Shown here: piece after piece, positions 19,759-28,898 of the stretch | How positions within the stretch are numbered: position 1 is the stretch's first letter | How the letters are laid out: every line of letters starts with the position of its first letter | NCBI RefSeq assembly: GCF_013348785.1 | Contig: NZ_CP054691.1 | Coordinates: 310,001 to 374,000, forward strand | Direction of reading: 5' to 3' | Origin: Gordonia sp. X0973 | GTDB taxonomy: Bacteria > Actinomycetota > Actinomycetes > Mycobacteriales > Mycobacteriaceae | DNA: 64,000 nt | Notes under the pieces: model-generated | What the model was told of the DNA's origin: nothing | What the model saw: the letters and a program-made list of their open reading frames with translations, nothing else | Databases searched by the model: none | Program-made: the position numbers and the translations under genes

Positions 19759-20076
19759 ATGACGCCAACGACACTGACCACCGGGGAATCTGAAGCGCGA
19801 CAGGCATGGGTCTCGCAAGCGAAGTGTCGCGGTGAGGACCCCGATCAGCTGTTCGTACGCGGTGCCGCCCAGCGCAAGGCCGCGACGATCTGCCGCCACT
19901 GCCCGGTCCAGCTCGAATGCGGCGCCGATGCGCTCGACAACCGCGTGGAATTCGGCGTCTGGGGCGGTATGACCGAGCGTCAGCGTCGCGCACTCCTGCG
20001 CCAGCATCCCGACGTCACCTCGTGGGCCTCCTTCTTCGAGGCCCAGCGCCGCCGCCATCGCGCCGACGTCGGCTAG
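19759..20076 (+). CDS. whiB4: WhiB-family iron-sulfur regulator (WhiB4 type)
   Basis: A 105-residue Wbl protein. Four Cys (C23, C45, C48, C54; spacing C-x21-C-x2-C-x5-C) bind a [4Fe-4S] cluster. The G-V-W-G-G-M-T turn at 66-72 and a basic C-terminal tail provide interaction with sigma factor or DNA. Its place opposite ponA2 and beside the ArsA pair matches WhiB4 (Rv3681c), a redox-responsive regulator of antioxidant genes and, in mycobacteria, of beta-lactam response. ATG at 19759 is the first sensible start. It points into a repeat array. Confidence 0.9.
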   Translation: MTPTTLTTGESEARQAWVSQAKCRGEDPDQLFVRGAAQRKAATICRHCPVQLECGADALDNRVEFGVWGGMTERQRRALLRQHPDVTSWASFFEAQRRRHRADVG

Positions 20077-20079
20077 CGC

Positions 20080-20200
20080 GGTCTCGATACGCCTTGGTCT
20101 CGATACACCTTCTCGGCTAGCGCCTCGAAGGCACTCGACCAGCGCGACTAGCGCGGTCTCGATACACCGACTCGGCTAGCGCCTCGTCGGCACTCGACCA
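20080..20200. repeat. Intergenic GGTCTCGATACACC...GCACTCGACCA repeats
   Basis: Two nearly identical units of about 47 bases (20096-20143 and 20155-20200) each read GGTCTCGATACACC, then CTCGGCTAGCGCCTCG, then GCACTCGACCA. A third fragment is at 20080-20093. Elements of this kind, pairing ..TCTCGATAC.. with ..CTCGACCA.., are scattered between genes in Gordonia-like genomes as REP-like sequences (from memory, not checked). Confidence 0.8.
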
Positions 20201-20370
20201 CCGTCTATGGCGCTCGACCAGCGTCTATGGCGCTCGACCAGCGTCTATGGCGCTCGACCAGCGTCTATGGCGCTCGACCAGCGTCTATGGCGCTCGACCA
20301 CCGTCTATGGCACTCGACCACCGTCTATGGCACTCGACCACCGACTACGGCACTCGACCACCGTCGCCGC
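20191..20370. repeat. 20-bp tandem repeat array (8 full units plus a partial)
   Basis: The unit CGCTCGACCAGCGTCTATGG recurs every 20 bases from 20191 to 20350, with a degenerate ninth at 20351-20370. Units at 20211, 20231, 20251 and 20271 are identical; outer units differ at one to three bases (CACTCGACCACC...). The period is not a multiple of three, so the Met-Ala-Leu-Asp-Gln frames that appear in all three phases are artefacts. There are no spacers, so it is not CRISPR. It fills the gap between the convergent whiB4 and ArsA-type genes. Confidence 0.95.
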
Positions 20371-20381
20371 GAGCCGATTGG

Positions 20382-21500
20382 TCAGCCGCGGGCGGTGATC
20401 TGCTCGGCTACGGCACGCAGGGCCTTGGAGTCGGCGACCTCGAACGGCAGGGCGGGAACGCCGACTATCGGCACCGCGGGGTGGACCGTGGTGAACCGGC
20501 CCAGTAGATCCAGCTCTCGACGACCCGTCGCAGCGCGCAACGCGTGAACCTCCAGCACGCCGCGGGTCAGATCGTCCTTCATCTTCTCCGCGGCCGCGTT
20601 CGCGGCGGCCTCCGAGATCGTCGTCAGGTTCGGATGGGTCCGGTTGACGATCAGACCCGCCAGCGGCATCTTCTCCGTCGACAGCCGGTCGACGAAGAAG
20701 GCCGCCTCGCGCAGGGCGTCGGGTTCGGGCGCGGCGACGACGGCGAATTGCGTTCCCGGCTGGTTGAGCAGGTCATAGGTCCGCGCCGAGCGCTCCTGGA
20801 ATCCGCCGAACATCGAGTCAAGCGACTGCACGAAGGTCGCGACGTCGCGCAGCGTCTCGCCGCCGATGATCGTCGAGACGCCCTTCATCGCGATGCCGAC
20901 GGCGCCGGTGACGACCCGCCCCACACCGCGACCGCCGCCGATCAGCACTTTGCTCAGCCGGCCGGAGAGGAAGGAGCCGAGCCGCTGGGGGGCGTCGAGG
21001 AAGTCCAGCGCATTCCGTGACGGAGGAGTATCGACGACGATCAGATCCCAGCGGTTCTCCTCCAGGAGCTTGCCGAGCTTCTCCATCGCCATGTACTCCT
21101 GCGTGCCGGAGAAGGAGGAGGCGACGGTTTGGTAGAAGGAGTTCGCCATGATCGCCTCGGCGCGCTCGGGCGTCGAGTGCTCGTAGACCATGTCGTCGAA
21201 GGTCCGGCGCATGTCGAGCATCATCGCGTCGAGGCTGCCGGTGCCCTTGATCGGTTTGCCGCCGTCGTCGGTCAGCGGGACCGGTTGGGGTTCGTTGGTC
21301 AGTGAGTCCACGCCCAGCGACTGGGCCAGCCGCTTGGCCGGGTCGATGGTCAGCACCGCGACCTTGCGACCGTTCTCGGCGGCGTAGAGCGCCATCGCCG
21401 CGGCCGTCGTCGTCTTGCCGACGCCGCCCGCACCGCAGCAGATCACGACCTTGGTATCGGGGGAACGGAGGACCGCCCCCATCTTCAGCACCTCGGTCAT
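20382..21500 (-). CDS. ArsA/GET3-like ATPase (Rv3680-like)
   Basis: A 372-residue cytoplasmic P-loop ATPase of the anion-transporting ATPase family, with [10 protein letters not shown] at 23-32 and V-V-D-T-P-P-S at about 175. There is no ars operon nearby. The mycobacterial pair Rv3679/Rv3680 is a GET3-like complex needed for tolerance of glycerol-linked metabolic stress, and this gene is the second member. The start codon shares one base with the stop of the upstream partner (TGATG), so equimolar synthesis is likely. Confidence 0.9.
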   Translation of the reverse strand: MTEVLKMGAVLRSPDTKVVICCGAGGVGKTTTAAAMALYAAENGRKVAVLTIDPAKRLAQSLGVDSLTNEPQPVPLTDDGGKPIKGTGSLDAMMLDMRRTFDDMVYEHSTPERAEAIMANSFYQTVASSFSGTQEYMAMEKLGKLLEENRWDLIVVDTPPSRNALDFLDAPQRLGSFLSGRLSKVLIGGGRGVGRVVTGAVGIAMKGVSTIIGGETLRDVATFVQSLDSMFGGFQERSARTYDLLNQPGTQFAVVAAPEPDALREAAFFVDRLSTEKMPLAGLIVNRTHPNLTTISEAAANAAAEKMKDDLTRGVLEVHALRAATGRRELDLLGRFTTVHPAVPIVGVPALPFEVADSKALRAVAEQITARG

Positions 21501-22576
21501 CAGACTCCCGCCTCCCGCAGCACCTGCGCCAAGTCGTAAACGGTGGACACGTCGTGGCTGTTGAGGTTCGGCAGCTCGACGGTGGCGATCGGGGAACCCG
21601 GCGAGTGCTCGACGGTGTCGAGCTGACCGGAGGCGACCTGCTGCGCCTGGTAGCGGATCGCGTGCTCGATCGACTCGGTCAACAGGCCGGCCAGCCCGTC
21701 CTGGTCGAGGTCGATCCCGGCCTTGTCCAGCTGGGCCTTGATCCGCTTGGCGTCGATCTGCCCCTCGGCGATGTCGTCGACGTCGGAGTCGGGCAGGAGT
21801 TCGGGGACCACGCGGTTGACGAAGATCGCGCCGACGCGCAGGTCTTTGCCGCGCAGCTCGTCGACGGCCTCGATGGTCTCCTGGACCGGCATCGCCTCCA
21901 GCAGCGTGACCAGGTGGACCGCGGTGTCGGGGGAGTGCAGCAGCTTGGTCACGCCGTCGCTCTGCTTGCGGATCGGACCGGTCTTGGTGAGGTCGGCCAT
22001 CGCCTGCGTGACGTCGAGGAAGTTGCCGATGCGGCCGGTGGGCGGGGAATCGACGACGACGGCGTCGTAGATCCGCTCACCCTTCTTGTCGGTCGCGATG
22101 ATCCGCTCTTTGATCTTGCCGGTGAGGATCACGTCGCGCAGTCCCGGCGCGACCGTCGTGACGAAGTCGATGGCGCCGATGCGCTTCATCGCCCGACCGG
22201 CGAATCCGAGGTTGTAGAACATGTCGAGGTATTCCAGCAGCGCGTATTCGATGTCGATGGCCAGCCCGTAGATCTCGCCGCCCTCGACGGTGGCGACCAG
22301 CGAATCGGTCGGCGGCAACGGCGGCCGGTCGAAGAGCTGCGCAATGCCTTGGCGCTCTTCGCATTCCACCAGCAGCACCTTCTTGCCCTCTTGGGCCAGG
22401 GCCAAGGCGAGGGCGCCGGCGACGGTCGTCTTGCCGGTGCCGCCCTTCCCGGAGATGAAATGGAGGCGGGCCCGTTTGGCGATCGGGGGCCAGGTACCGG
22501 CGGAGAAGCGAGCGGTCGAGTCCGCCTTCGGCGCCCCGGCGCGCGCTGTCGAGTCGTTACCGTCGTTGGTGACCAC
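21500..22576 (-). CDS. ArsA/GET3-like ATPase (Rv3679-like)
   Basis: A 358-residue partner of the downstream ATPase. The P-loop is [10 protein letters not shown] at 42-51, with both the signature Lys44 and the Walker Lys49 of the deviant SIMIBI class. [10 protein letters not shown] is the switch II region. The GTG start at 22576 follows a short purine-poor leader. It is divergent from the DUF4177 gene (46-base gap), as in M. tuberculosis. Expected to heterodimerise with the following gene product. Confidence 0.9.
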   Translation of the reverse strand: MVTNDGNDSTARAGAPKADSTARFSAGTWPPIAKRARLHFISGKGGTGKTTVAGALALALAQEGKKVLLVECEERQGIAQLFDRPPLPPTDSLVATVEGGEIYGLAIDIEYALLEYLDMFYNLGFAGRAMKRIGAIDFVTTVAPGLRDVILTGKIKERIIATDKKGERIYDAVVVDSPPTGRIGNFLDVTQAMADLTKTGPIRKQSDGVTKLLHSPDTAVHLVTLLEAMPVQETIEAVDELRGKDLRVGAIFVNRVVPELLPDSDVDDIAEGQIDAKRIKAQLDKAGIDLDQDGLAGLLTESIEHAIRYQAQQVASGQLDTVEHSPGSPIATVELPNLNSHDVSTVYDLAQVLREAGV

Positions 22577-22622
22577 GAGGTAAAGCCTAGCGGCGACGGT
22601 TCCGACGGATACCCTGGACTCT

Positions 22623-22802
22623 ATGAGTGAGTCATCTTCTGTTTCCCGCCCGGCGTGGGAGTACGCGACCGTTCCGCTACTGACCCATGCGACCAAGCAG
22701 ATCCTGGACCAATGGGGTGCCGACGGATGGGAACTCGTCAGCGTGCTGCCGGGCCCGACCGGCGAGCAGCATGTCGCGTACCTCAAGCGGGTGGCGGGGT
22801 AG
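22623..22802 (+). CDS. DUF4177 small protein (Rv3678A-like)
   Basis: A 59-residue protein with the DUF4177 core W-E-Y-A-T-V-P-L-L and L-D-Q-W-G-A-D-G-W-E-L-V-S-V-L, ending A-Y-L-K-R. The fold is a small two-layer sandwich. It sits in a tight group with the RidA-like gene 4 bases downstream. M. tuberculosis carries a DUF4177 gene at the same place. The function is unknown. Confidence 0.88.
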   Translation: MSESSSVSRPAWEYATVPLLTHATKQILDQWGADGWELVSVLPGPTGEQHVAYLKRVAG

Positions 22803-22806
22803 CGGC

Positions 22807-23280
22807 ATGGGGACGTGGACGTCGCGACTTTCCGAACTGGGGCTGACCCTGCCGCCGGTGGTCCCGCCGCTCGCGGCATACCAACCGGCGGTCCGGACCG
22901 GCAATCTCGTCTACACGGCGGGGCAGCTGCCGATGGTCGACGGTGAGCTGATGACCCGCGGCAAGGTCGCCGAGGGGGCCGAGGGAATCGTGTCGCCGCA
23001 GGAGGCGCAGGCCGCGGCCAAGCAGGCCGCGCTCAACGCCCTCGCGGCCATCGACGCCCTGGTGGGCCTCGACTCGATCGTGCGGGTGGTCAAGGTGGTC
23101 GGCTTCGTCGCCTCGGCCGACGGGTTCTCCGGTCAGCCGGGCGTCGTCAACGGGGCGTCGGAGGTGCTCGGCGAGATCTTCGGCGAGGCGGGCCGACATG
23201 CCCGGTCGGCGGTCGGGGTCAACCAACTTCCCCTCGGCGCACCGGTGGAAGTCGAGCTGATCGTGGAAGTGGCACCGTGA
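22807..23280 (+). CDS. RidA/YjgF-family protein (Rv3678c-like)
   Basis: A 157-residue member of the RidA family, whose canonical members hydrolyse reactive enamine/imine intermediates made by PLP enzymes. G-N-L-V-Y-T-A-G-Q-L-P is the family block. The usual active-site Arg segment near the C-terminus (P-x-x-A-R) is not clear here (H-A-R-S-A-V-G-V is the nearest), so it belongs to a divergent subgroup. The downstream MBL-fold gene overlaps its stop (GTGA). Confidence 0.85.
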   Translation: MGTWTSRLSELGLTLPPVVPPLAAYQPAVRTGNLVYTAGQLPMVDGELMTRGKVAEGAEGIVSPQEAQAAAKQAALNALAAIDALVGLDSIVRVVKVVGFVASADGFSGQPGVVNGASEVLGEIFGEAGRHARSAVGVNQLPLGAPVEVELIVEVAP

Positions 23281-24143
23281 GTGCGGCGGCCCGGGAGGGC
23301 ACTGCGCCGGACGCGGACCCGACCGGGCCGCCGACCCACCCGGCCTACGGCACACTGCGCGAGGTCACCCCGTTCGCGTCGGTCATCCTCTGCGACAACC
23401 CGGGAATGATGGAGCTGGACGGGACCAACACCTGGATCCTGCGCGCCCCGGGCCACCCGGACTGCGTCGTCGTCGATCCCGGGCCCCGCAAACACAAGAA
23501 GCACGTCAAAGCCGTCGCCGCGACCGGCAATGTGGTCCTGACGCTGATCACCCACCGCCACCACGATCACATCGGCGCGATCGGCGCGCTGTACAAGCGG
23601 ACCGGCGCCCCCGTGCGGGCCAAGCGCCCCAGCCTCTGCCGCGACGCCAAGCCCCTCGTCGACCGCGAGGTCATCAAGGCCGCCGGGCTGCGCATCACCG
23701 TGCTCTCGACCCCGGGTCACACCGGTGATTCGATGAGCTTCCTCGTTGAATACGACGGTCAGCGGGCCATGCTCACCGGCGACACCATCCTCGGTTCGGG
23801 CACCACCGTCCTCGACCCGCGCGACGGCGGCCTGCGCGACTATCTCAACTCGGTCAACCGGCTGATCGTCGAGGGCAGCGGACCGATGGAATCGGCCACC
23901 GCACTGCTACCCGGGCACGGCCCCGATCATCCCGACCTCGTCCCGGTCGCCCGGTACTACAAACAGCACCGGGAGGAGCGCATCGACCAGATCCGTGCCG
24001 CGCTCGACGCGATGGGGGTCAACGCGCGCGACGCCAAGCCGATGAAGGTGGTGCGCCGCGTCTACTCCGACGTCGACAAGAAGCTGTGGCCGGCCGCGCG
24101 GATGTCGGTCAAGGCGCAGCTGGAGTATCTCCGCGAGGAGTGA
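23277..24143 (+). CDS. MBL-fold metallo-hydrolase (Rv3677c-like)
   Basis: A 288-residue zinc hydrolase. H-R-H-H-D-H at 93-98 is the H-x-H-x-D-H motif. H148 (T-P-G-H-T-G), D169 (L-T-G-D-T) and a late P-G-H-G complete the two-metal site. The C-terminal helical extension resembles LACTB2-type or glyoxalase-II-like subfamilies, which include RNA-cleaving members. GTG start overlapping the RidA stop by 4 bases shows translational coupling. Convergent with crp. Substrate unknown. Confidence 0.9.
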   Translation: MSAAAREGTAPDADPTGPPTHPAYGTLREVTPFASVILCDNPGMMELDGTNTWILRAPGHPDCVVVDPGPRKHKKHVKAVAATGNVVLTLITHRHHDHIGAIGALYKRTGAPVRAKRPSLCRDAKPLVDREVIKAAGLRITVLSTPGHTGDSMSFLVEYDGQRAMLTGDTILGSGTTVLDPRDGGLRDYLNSVNRLIVEGSGPMESATALLPGHGPDHPDLVPVARYYKQHREERIDQIRAALDAMGVNARDAKPMKVVRRVYSDVDKKLWPAARMSVKAQLEYLREE

Positions 24144-24172
24144 GCGCTATCGCGCGCGGTCAGGCATTCGCG

Positions 24173-24847
24173 CTATCGCGCGCGACGGGCCAGGCGCTCG
24201 GAGTCGGCGATGAGGACGCTCTTGCCCTCGAGGCGCAGCCAGCCGCGCTGGGCGAAATCGGCCAGCGCCTTGTTGACCGTCTCGCGCGAGGCACCGACGA
24301 GCTGGGCGATCTCTTCCTGGGTCAGGTCGTGCGTCACGCGCAGCGAACCGTTCTCCTGGGTGCCGAACCGCTGGGCGAGCTGCAGCAGCTGCTTGGCGAC
24401 GCGACCGGGGACGTCGGTGAAGATCAGGTCGGCCAGGTTGTTGTTGGTGCGGCGCAGACGGCGGGCCAACACGCGCAGCAGCTGCTCGGCGATCTCCGGG
24501 CGGTCCTTGATCCAGGCCTTCAGCGCGTCGCGGTCCATCGAGACCGCCTTCACCTCGGTCACGGTCGTCGCCGACGACGTGCGCGGGCCCGGGTCGAAGA
24601 TGGACAGCTCGCCGAACATGTCCGACGGTCCCATGATCGTCAGCAGATTCTCGCGCCCGTCGGGGGAGCGGCGCCCGAGCTTCACCTTGCCGCTCTGGAT
24701 GATGAAGAGGCGGTCGCCGGGCTCGCCCTCGTGGAAGATCACATGTCCGCGGGGGAATTCGACCGGTTGGAGCTGCTGGGACAGCGCTGCGACCGCGCTG
24801 GGCTCGACACCCTGGAAAATGCCAGCCCTGGCCAGTACGTCGTCCAC
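24173..24847 (-). CDS. crp: cAMP receptor protein Crp (Rv3676-like)
   Basis: A 224-residue transcription factor, the same length as M. tuberculosis Crp and nearly colinear with it. The cAMP-binding beta-roll includes G-E-L-S-I-F and R-T-S-S-A-T-T at the phosphate-binding cassette. The HTH reads [19 protein letters not shown]. The start is GTG at 24847, preceded by AGAGAGG. The expected recognition site is GTGA-N6-TCAC, and such sites occur in this window at 32375 and 34403. cAMP could come from the cyclase at 62202-63782. A 15-bp copy of its 3' end (GCGCTATCGCGCGCG) is repeated at 24144-24158. Confidence 0.96.
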   Translation of the reverse strand: MDDVLARAGIFQGVEPSAVAALSQQLQPVEFPRGHVIFHEGEPGDRLFIIQSGKVKLGRRSPDGRENLLTIMGPSDMFGELSIFDPGPRTSSATTVTEVKAVSMDRDALKAWIKDRPEIAEQLLRVLARRLRRTNNNLADLIFTDVPGRVAKQLLQLAQRFGTQENGSLRVTHDLTQEEIAQLVGASRETVNKALADFAQRGWLRLEGKSVLIADSERLARRAR

Positions 24848-24970
24848 AGTTAACCTCTCTGTTGCCTCACACAAATACGGGGGCACCGTGCCCACCGAAC
24901 CTCAAAACCACAGGCTACTGGAAACTCGGGCCGAAATGTTGGATGGGTCACGTTTGACCACGGGAAAGTC

Positions 24971-25201
24971 TCAGCTGGCGCGCCGGGCGCTGGCGGCGGA
25001 CTCGCCCGTCGTCGGCAGGACCGCGACACTCGCCACGTCGTCGCGACGGGTGTCCCGTGCGCGCGGATCGGTGAGCAGGCTGTCGACCTGGTCCGGGCTG
25101 ACGGCGCCGGATCCCCTCGTCACCCGGTTCTCGAGCCGCTCCATGCCGAGGGCGAAGAGCATGAGAACCAATGGGTAGAGGAGGGTCGCCAGTCCTTGCA
25201 T
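24971..25201 (-). CDS. Small single-TM membrane protein
   Basis: A 76-residue protein with one TM helix at about 5-20 and a polar Arg/Ser-rich cytoplasmic tail. It lies between crp and nth, where M. tuberculosis has the membrane-protein gene Rv3675. The residue pattern (L-A-T-L-L-Y-P-L-V-L-M-L-F-A-L-G-M-E-R-L-E) fits a short membrane anchor. The function is unknown. Confidence 0.65.
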   Translation of the reverse strand: MQGLATLLYPLVLMLFALGMERLENRVTRGSGAVSPDQVDSLLTDPRARDTRRDDVASVAVLPTTGESAASARRAS

Positions 25202-25331
25202 GGGAAACAGTAAACCCGAGGCGAGCTACCCGGACCAGCGAATCGGACAGTCGTCACAGCATCGTTATGCGCGGCCCCGTGCGGCCTCCACTGGTGGTCG
25301 TCCCCACCGGCCCATCGCCTAACCTGGATTG

Positions 25332-26075
25332 GTGAGCACGAGCAAGGCGGACACGCATCTGGCGCTGGTGCGCCGGGCGCGGCGCATCAATCGAAAGCTT
25401 GCCGTCGCCTTCCCGCATGTCTACTGCGAACTCGATTTCACCAATCCGCTCGAACTCTCGGTGGCGACGATCCTCTCCGCCCAATGCACCGATGTGCGCG
25501 TCAACCAGACGACGCCGGCGCTGTTCGCCCAATACCGCACCGCGGCCGACTACGCGGGTGCGAATCGCGTCGAACTCGAGGAGTTGATCCGGCCGACCGG
25601 CTTCTACCGCAACAAGGCGAACTCGATCATCGGCCTGGGCCAGGCCCTCGTCGAACGCTTCGACGGCGAGGTGCCCGGCAAGCTGGAAGAGCTGGTGACC
25701 CTCCCGGGCTTCGGCCGCAAGACGGCAAACGTGGTGTTGGGCAACGCCTTCGGGGTGCCCGGGCTCACCGTCGACACGCATTTCGGCCGCCTCGTGCGCC
25801 GGTGGGGGCTGACCGAGGAGACCGATCCGGTCAAGGTCGAGCGGGTCATCGGCGAGATGATCCCCCGACGGGAGTGGACCGACTACTCGCATCGCGTGAT
25901 CTTCCACGGCCGGCGTGTCTGCCACGCCCGCAAGCCGGCCTGCGGCGTCTGCGTCCTCGCGCGCGACTGCCCCTCCTACGGCGAGGGGCCGGTGGACAAG
26001 ATGGCCGCCGCCAAGCTGGTGAAGGGACCGGAGACCGACCACCTCCTGGCTCTGGCCGGGATCGAGACGACGTGA
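25332..26075 (+). CDS. nth: Endonuclease III
   Basis: A 247-residue DNA glycosylase/AP lyase that removes oxidised pyrimidines in base-excision repair. The helix-hairpin-helix is L-P-G-F-G-R-K-T-A at 124-132 with the Schiff-base Lys130, and Asp148 in V-D-T-H is the second catalytic residue. The [4Fe-4S] ligands are C197, C204, C207 and C213 (C-x6-C-x2-C-x5-C). The GTG start at 25332 gives the family-typical N-terminus. The thioredoxin gene overlaps its stop by 4 bases. Confidence 0.96.
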   Translation: MSTSKADTHLALVRRARRINRKLAVAFPHVYCELDFTNPLELSVATILSAQCTDVRVNQTTPALFAQYRTAADYAGANRVELEELIRPTGFYRNKANSIIGLGQALVERFDGEVPGKLEELVTLPGFGRKTANVVLGNAFGVPGLTVDTHFGRLVRRWGLTEETDPVKVERVIGEMIPRREWTDYSHRVIFHGRRVCHARKPACGVCVLARDCPSYGEGPVDKMAAAKLVKGPETDHLLALAGIETT

Positions 26076-26788
26076 GCGGTGCGGCGAAAGACACCCGGGT
26101 CCGGGAGGCGCGGCGCCAGGCGTTGACCTCGCCGGTCTTCCGGTGGACCGTCGTCTTCGGCGTACTGGTCGTAGCCTTCGCGGTCGCCGTCTGGCCGCGC
26201 GGAACCGACGCCCCCGATTCCCGACCGCAGGCCGGGCAGACGCCGACCGGCGCGACGCTGCCGTCGGCGACCTACCGCCCCGACGAACTCGCCGCGGCCC
26301 GCACCCGGGCGGCGCTGGCGCCGTGCCCGACGTCGGCGGCCCCGGCCGGACCGCAGTCGGTGCTGGGCGGCGTCACCGTCACCTGCCTGGCCGACGGCGC
26401 ATCGGTGGACATCGGCGCGGCCACCGCGGGCCGTCCCATGATCGTGAACTTCTGGGCCCGGTGGTGCGGCCCGTGCCGGACCGAGCTGCCCGTGTTCGGT
26501 GCGTTCGCCGCCCGCGCCGGAGACCGTCTGACCGTGCTGGCCGCCCATGACAAGCAGGGTGCCGATCCATTCCTGGCCCTCGCGTTGCTGACCGAGATCA
26601 ACGTCCACGTGCCGACCGTCCTGGACACCTCCGGGGCGATGACCAAGGCGCTCGGCGCCGGCCGCTTCTTCCCGGCAACCGTTTTCGTCCGTGCCGACGG
26701 CACGGTCGCCGCCGCACCGGTGCGCCTGTACGGGAGTCCCGACGAGTTGGCCGCCGATGCGCGCAAATACCTGGGGGTGACGGTGTGA
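26072..26788 (+). CDS. Membrane-anchored TlpA-like thioredoxin (Rv3673c-like)
   Basis: A 238-residue protein with one TM helix at about 24-42 and a periplasmic-side thioredoxin domain. The redox motif is W-C-G-P-C at 131-135. Two more Cys (85 and 105) before the domain could form a structural or relay disulphide, an arrangement also seen in the mycobacterial homologue. It probably reduces or exchanges disulphides of exported proteins. Part of the nth-trx-nudix-marP operon, coupled at both ends by 4-base overlaps. Confidence 0.9.
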   Translation: MSGAAKDTRVREARRQALTSPVFRWTVVFGVLVVAFAVAVWPRGTDAPDSRPQAGQTPTGATLPSATYRPDELAAARTRAALAPCPTSAAPAGPQSVLGGVTVTCLADGASVDIGAATAGRPMIVNFWARWCGPCRTELPVFGAFAARAGDRLTVLAAHDKQGADPFLALALLTEINVHVPTVLDTSGAMTKALGAGRFFPATVFVRADGTVAAAPVRLYGSPDELAADARKYLGVTV

Positions 26789-27660
26789 GCCGTGGTGAAC
26801 TTCCGACCGGGCATCCGATCGGTCCGCTGGTCGAACCGTCGCAGATCCCGCCGTGGCTGCACCGGCTGACCGGTGATGTCGACGCGCTGACCACCATCGT
26901 GAACAACCGCGGCGGCGACCGGGCACGCCTGGCCCGGATGGTGAAGGCGGCGCGCAACCGCCGCGCGGCCGCCGTCCTGGTGCTGTTCGGCGGTGGATTC
27001 GACGCCGATCCGGCCGCCGCCGGGGGCCTGCCCGACGATGCCGAGGTCCTGCTGCTGGAGCGGGCCACGACGCTGCGCCAACACAGCGGGCAGGTCGCCT
27101 TCCCCGGCGGCGCACACGACGAGGGCGAGCCGTACCCGGTCTACACCGCGCTGCGCGAGGCGCAGGAGGAGACCGGCCTGAACCCCGACGGGGTGCGGGT
27201 GCTGGCCAACCTCCCGTCGTTCTCCACCCTGCCGAGCCCCTTCGAAGTCGTTCCGGTCCTCGGCTACTGGGAGAACCCGTCCCCGGTGCGCGCCGTCGAT
27301 CCGGGGGAGACCGCGCGCGTCGCGCGGATCCGGATGCGCGACCTGCTCGACCCGGCCAACCGCTTCCAGGTGCGGCGCGATTTCCTCGGCGGCCGCGTCT
27401 ACCAGGGGCCGGCGTTCTCAGTCGACGGCCTGCTCGTCTGGGGGTTCACCGGCGGGCTGTTGGCGGCGATCAGTGCCGCCAGCGGGTGGGACGTGCCGTG
27501 GGATACGCACGACGTGCGCCCCCTCGACGACGCGATCGCAGAGGCGAAATCCGACCAGTCGCACGGATTGCCGCTGGATCTGCCGTTCCCGCCCGATGAC
27601 GACGACTACCCCGACGACCAGGACGACCTCGGCTCCGGCGACACCGCGGGCAGCGGGTAG
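26785..27660 (+). CDS. CoA-type Nudix hydrolase (Rv3672c-like)
   Basis: A 291-residue Nudix protein. The core block is S-G-Q-V-A-F-P-G-G at 101-109 followed by R-E-A-Q-E-E-T-G-L at 124-132. L-R-Q-H-x-G-Q-V-A-F-P-G-G is the signature of the CoA pyrophosphatase subgroup (NudL/YeaB), which splits CoA and its derivatives. The C-terminus is a very acidic tail (D-D-D-D-Y-P-D-D). Start GTG overlaps the thioredoxin stop; marP starts 4 bases after its stop. Confidence 0.88.
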   Translation: MSRGELPTGHPIGPLVEPSQIPPWLHRLTGDVDALTTIVNNRGGDRARLARMVKAARNRRAAAVLVLFGGGFDADPAAAGGLPDDAEVLLLERATTLRQHSGQVAFPGGAHDEGEPYPVYTALREAQEETGLNPDGVRVLANLPSFSTLPSPFEVVPVLGYWENPSPVRAVDPGETARVARIRMRDLLDPANRFQVRRDFLGGRVYQGPAFSVDGLLVWGFTGGLLAAISAASGWDVPWDTHDVRPLDDAIAEAKSDQSHGLPLDLPFPPDDDDYPDDQDDLGSGDTAGSG

Positions 27661-27663
27661 GCG

Positions 27664-28860
27664 ATGGGAACCGTCATCGACGCGGTGCTGGTCGTCGCCG
27701 TCGCGCTCGCCGCGTACTCCGGCTATCGCCAGGGCGCGCTGGTCTCGGCCTCGTCGCTGGTCGGCTTGGCGTTGGGCGCCGTCGCCGGCATCCTCATCGC
27801 GCCGCGGGCGATCAGCGCTATCGACGACGCCCGGATGCGGGTGATCGTCGGCATCGCGATCCTGGTGGTCCTGGTCGTCGTCGGCGAGGTCGCCGGCATG
27901 GTGCTGGGACGATCGCTGCGCGGCTGGCTGCACAACTCACCCGCCCGCTTCCTCGACAGTCTCGTCGGGATGGTGCTGCAGGCGCTGGCCGTCCTCGTCG
28001 GGGCCTGGCTGCTCGCCACCCCGCTGCGCGACGCCTCGCTGACCGGGGCGGCCACCGCCGACGCGGTCGGCCAATCCCGGGTACTCACCAAGGTCGGCGA
28101 GGTCGCGCCCCCCTGGTTGGCCGCGGTGCCCGACCGGTTCCGCACGCTGCTCAACGAATCCGGGCTCCCCGACGCCATCGGCCCCTACGGGCGCACCACC
28201 ATCAACCCGGTCGACCCGCCGGACCCGGCGTTGGTGCGAGCGCCCGGGGTGGCGCAGGTCCGCGACGCGGTGGTGAAGGTCCGCGGCGAGGCGCCCGCCT
28301 GTCAGCGCGCGTTGGAGGGCAGCGGTTTCGTCTTCGCGCCCGATCGTGTGATGACCAACGCCCACGTCGTCGCGGGCACGTCGAGCCTCACGGTCCGCGT
28401 CGGGTCGCGCGTCCTACCCGCCACCGTTGTCCTCTTCGATCCCGATGTCGACGTCGCCGTGCTCGAGGTACCCGGGCTCGGCGTCGCGCCGCTGCGGTTC
28501 GTCGATTCCGCGCTGCGCACCGGTGACGACGCGATCGCCCTCGGCTATCCGCAGGACGGTCCGTTCCGAGCGTCCCCGATGCGGGTCCGCGGAAAGGTCA
28601 ATCTCTCCTCGCCCGACATCTACGGTCAGACCCAGACCCGGCGCGAGGCCTACACGCTGCGCGGCCGGATCGAGCAGGGCAACTCCGGCGGCCCGCTGAT
28701 CACTCCCGGCGGCCAGGTCGCCGGCATGGTGTTCGGTGCCGGGGAGAGTGCGAAGGACGAGACCGGCTTCGCGATCACCGCCGCGCAACTGGGCGACGCG
28801 GTGGCCAAAGGACGGGGCAGCGACTCGCCGGTCAGCACCGAGGGCTGTGTCCTGGGCTAG
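27664..28860 (+). CDS. marP: Membrane serine protease MarP
   Basis: A 398-residue protein with a CvpA/colicin-V-type four-TM N-terminus (about 3-120) and a chymotrypsin-fold protease outside. The catalytic residues are H234 (T-N-A-H-V), D263 (D-V-D-V-A-V-L) and S341 (G-N-S-G-G-P). C213 and C395 match the pair that forms the activating disulphide in M. tuberculosis MarP (Rv3671c). In that organism MarP is needed for acid and oxidant resistance through cleavage of a peptidoglycan hydrolase. Last gene of the nth operon; convergent with the EphE-like gene. Confidence 0.94.
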   Translation: MGTVIDAVLVVAVALAAYSGYRQGALVSASSLVGLALGAVAGILIAPRAISAIDDARMRVIVGIAILVVLVVVGEVAGMVLGRSLRGWLHNSPARFLDSLVGMVLQALAVLVGAWLLATPLRDASLTGAATADAVGQSRVLTKVGEVAPPWLAAVPDRFRTLLNESGLPDAIGPYGRTTINPVDPPDPALVRAPGVAQVRDAVVKVRGEAPACQRALEGSGFVFAPDRVMTNAHVVAGTSSLTVRVGSRVLPATVVLFDPDVDVAVLEVPGLGVAPLRFVDSALRTGDDAIALGYPQDGPFRASPMRVRGKVNLSSPDIYGQTQTRREAYTLRGRIEQGNSGGPLITPGGQVAGMVFGAGESAKDETGFAITAAQLGDAVAKGRGSDSPVSTEGCVLG

Positions 28861-28898
28861 CGCCCAGCCCGGTCAAGCGGCCAGCCCAAGTCGAGCGC

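Noticed and set aside
20191..20370. CRISPR array
   Set aside because: Units are directly adjacent with no spacers, and no cas genes are nearby.
20207..20547. Met-Ala-Leu-Asp-Gln repeat proteins in all three frames
   Set aside because: They come from a 20-bp non-coding tandem repeat; equal openness in three frames shows the repeat, not coding.
20382..22576. Arsenite-resistance operon
   Set aside because: The ArsA-like pair lacks arsB/arsC/arsR neighbours and matches the GET3-like Rv3679/Rv3680 pair by position.
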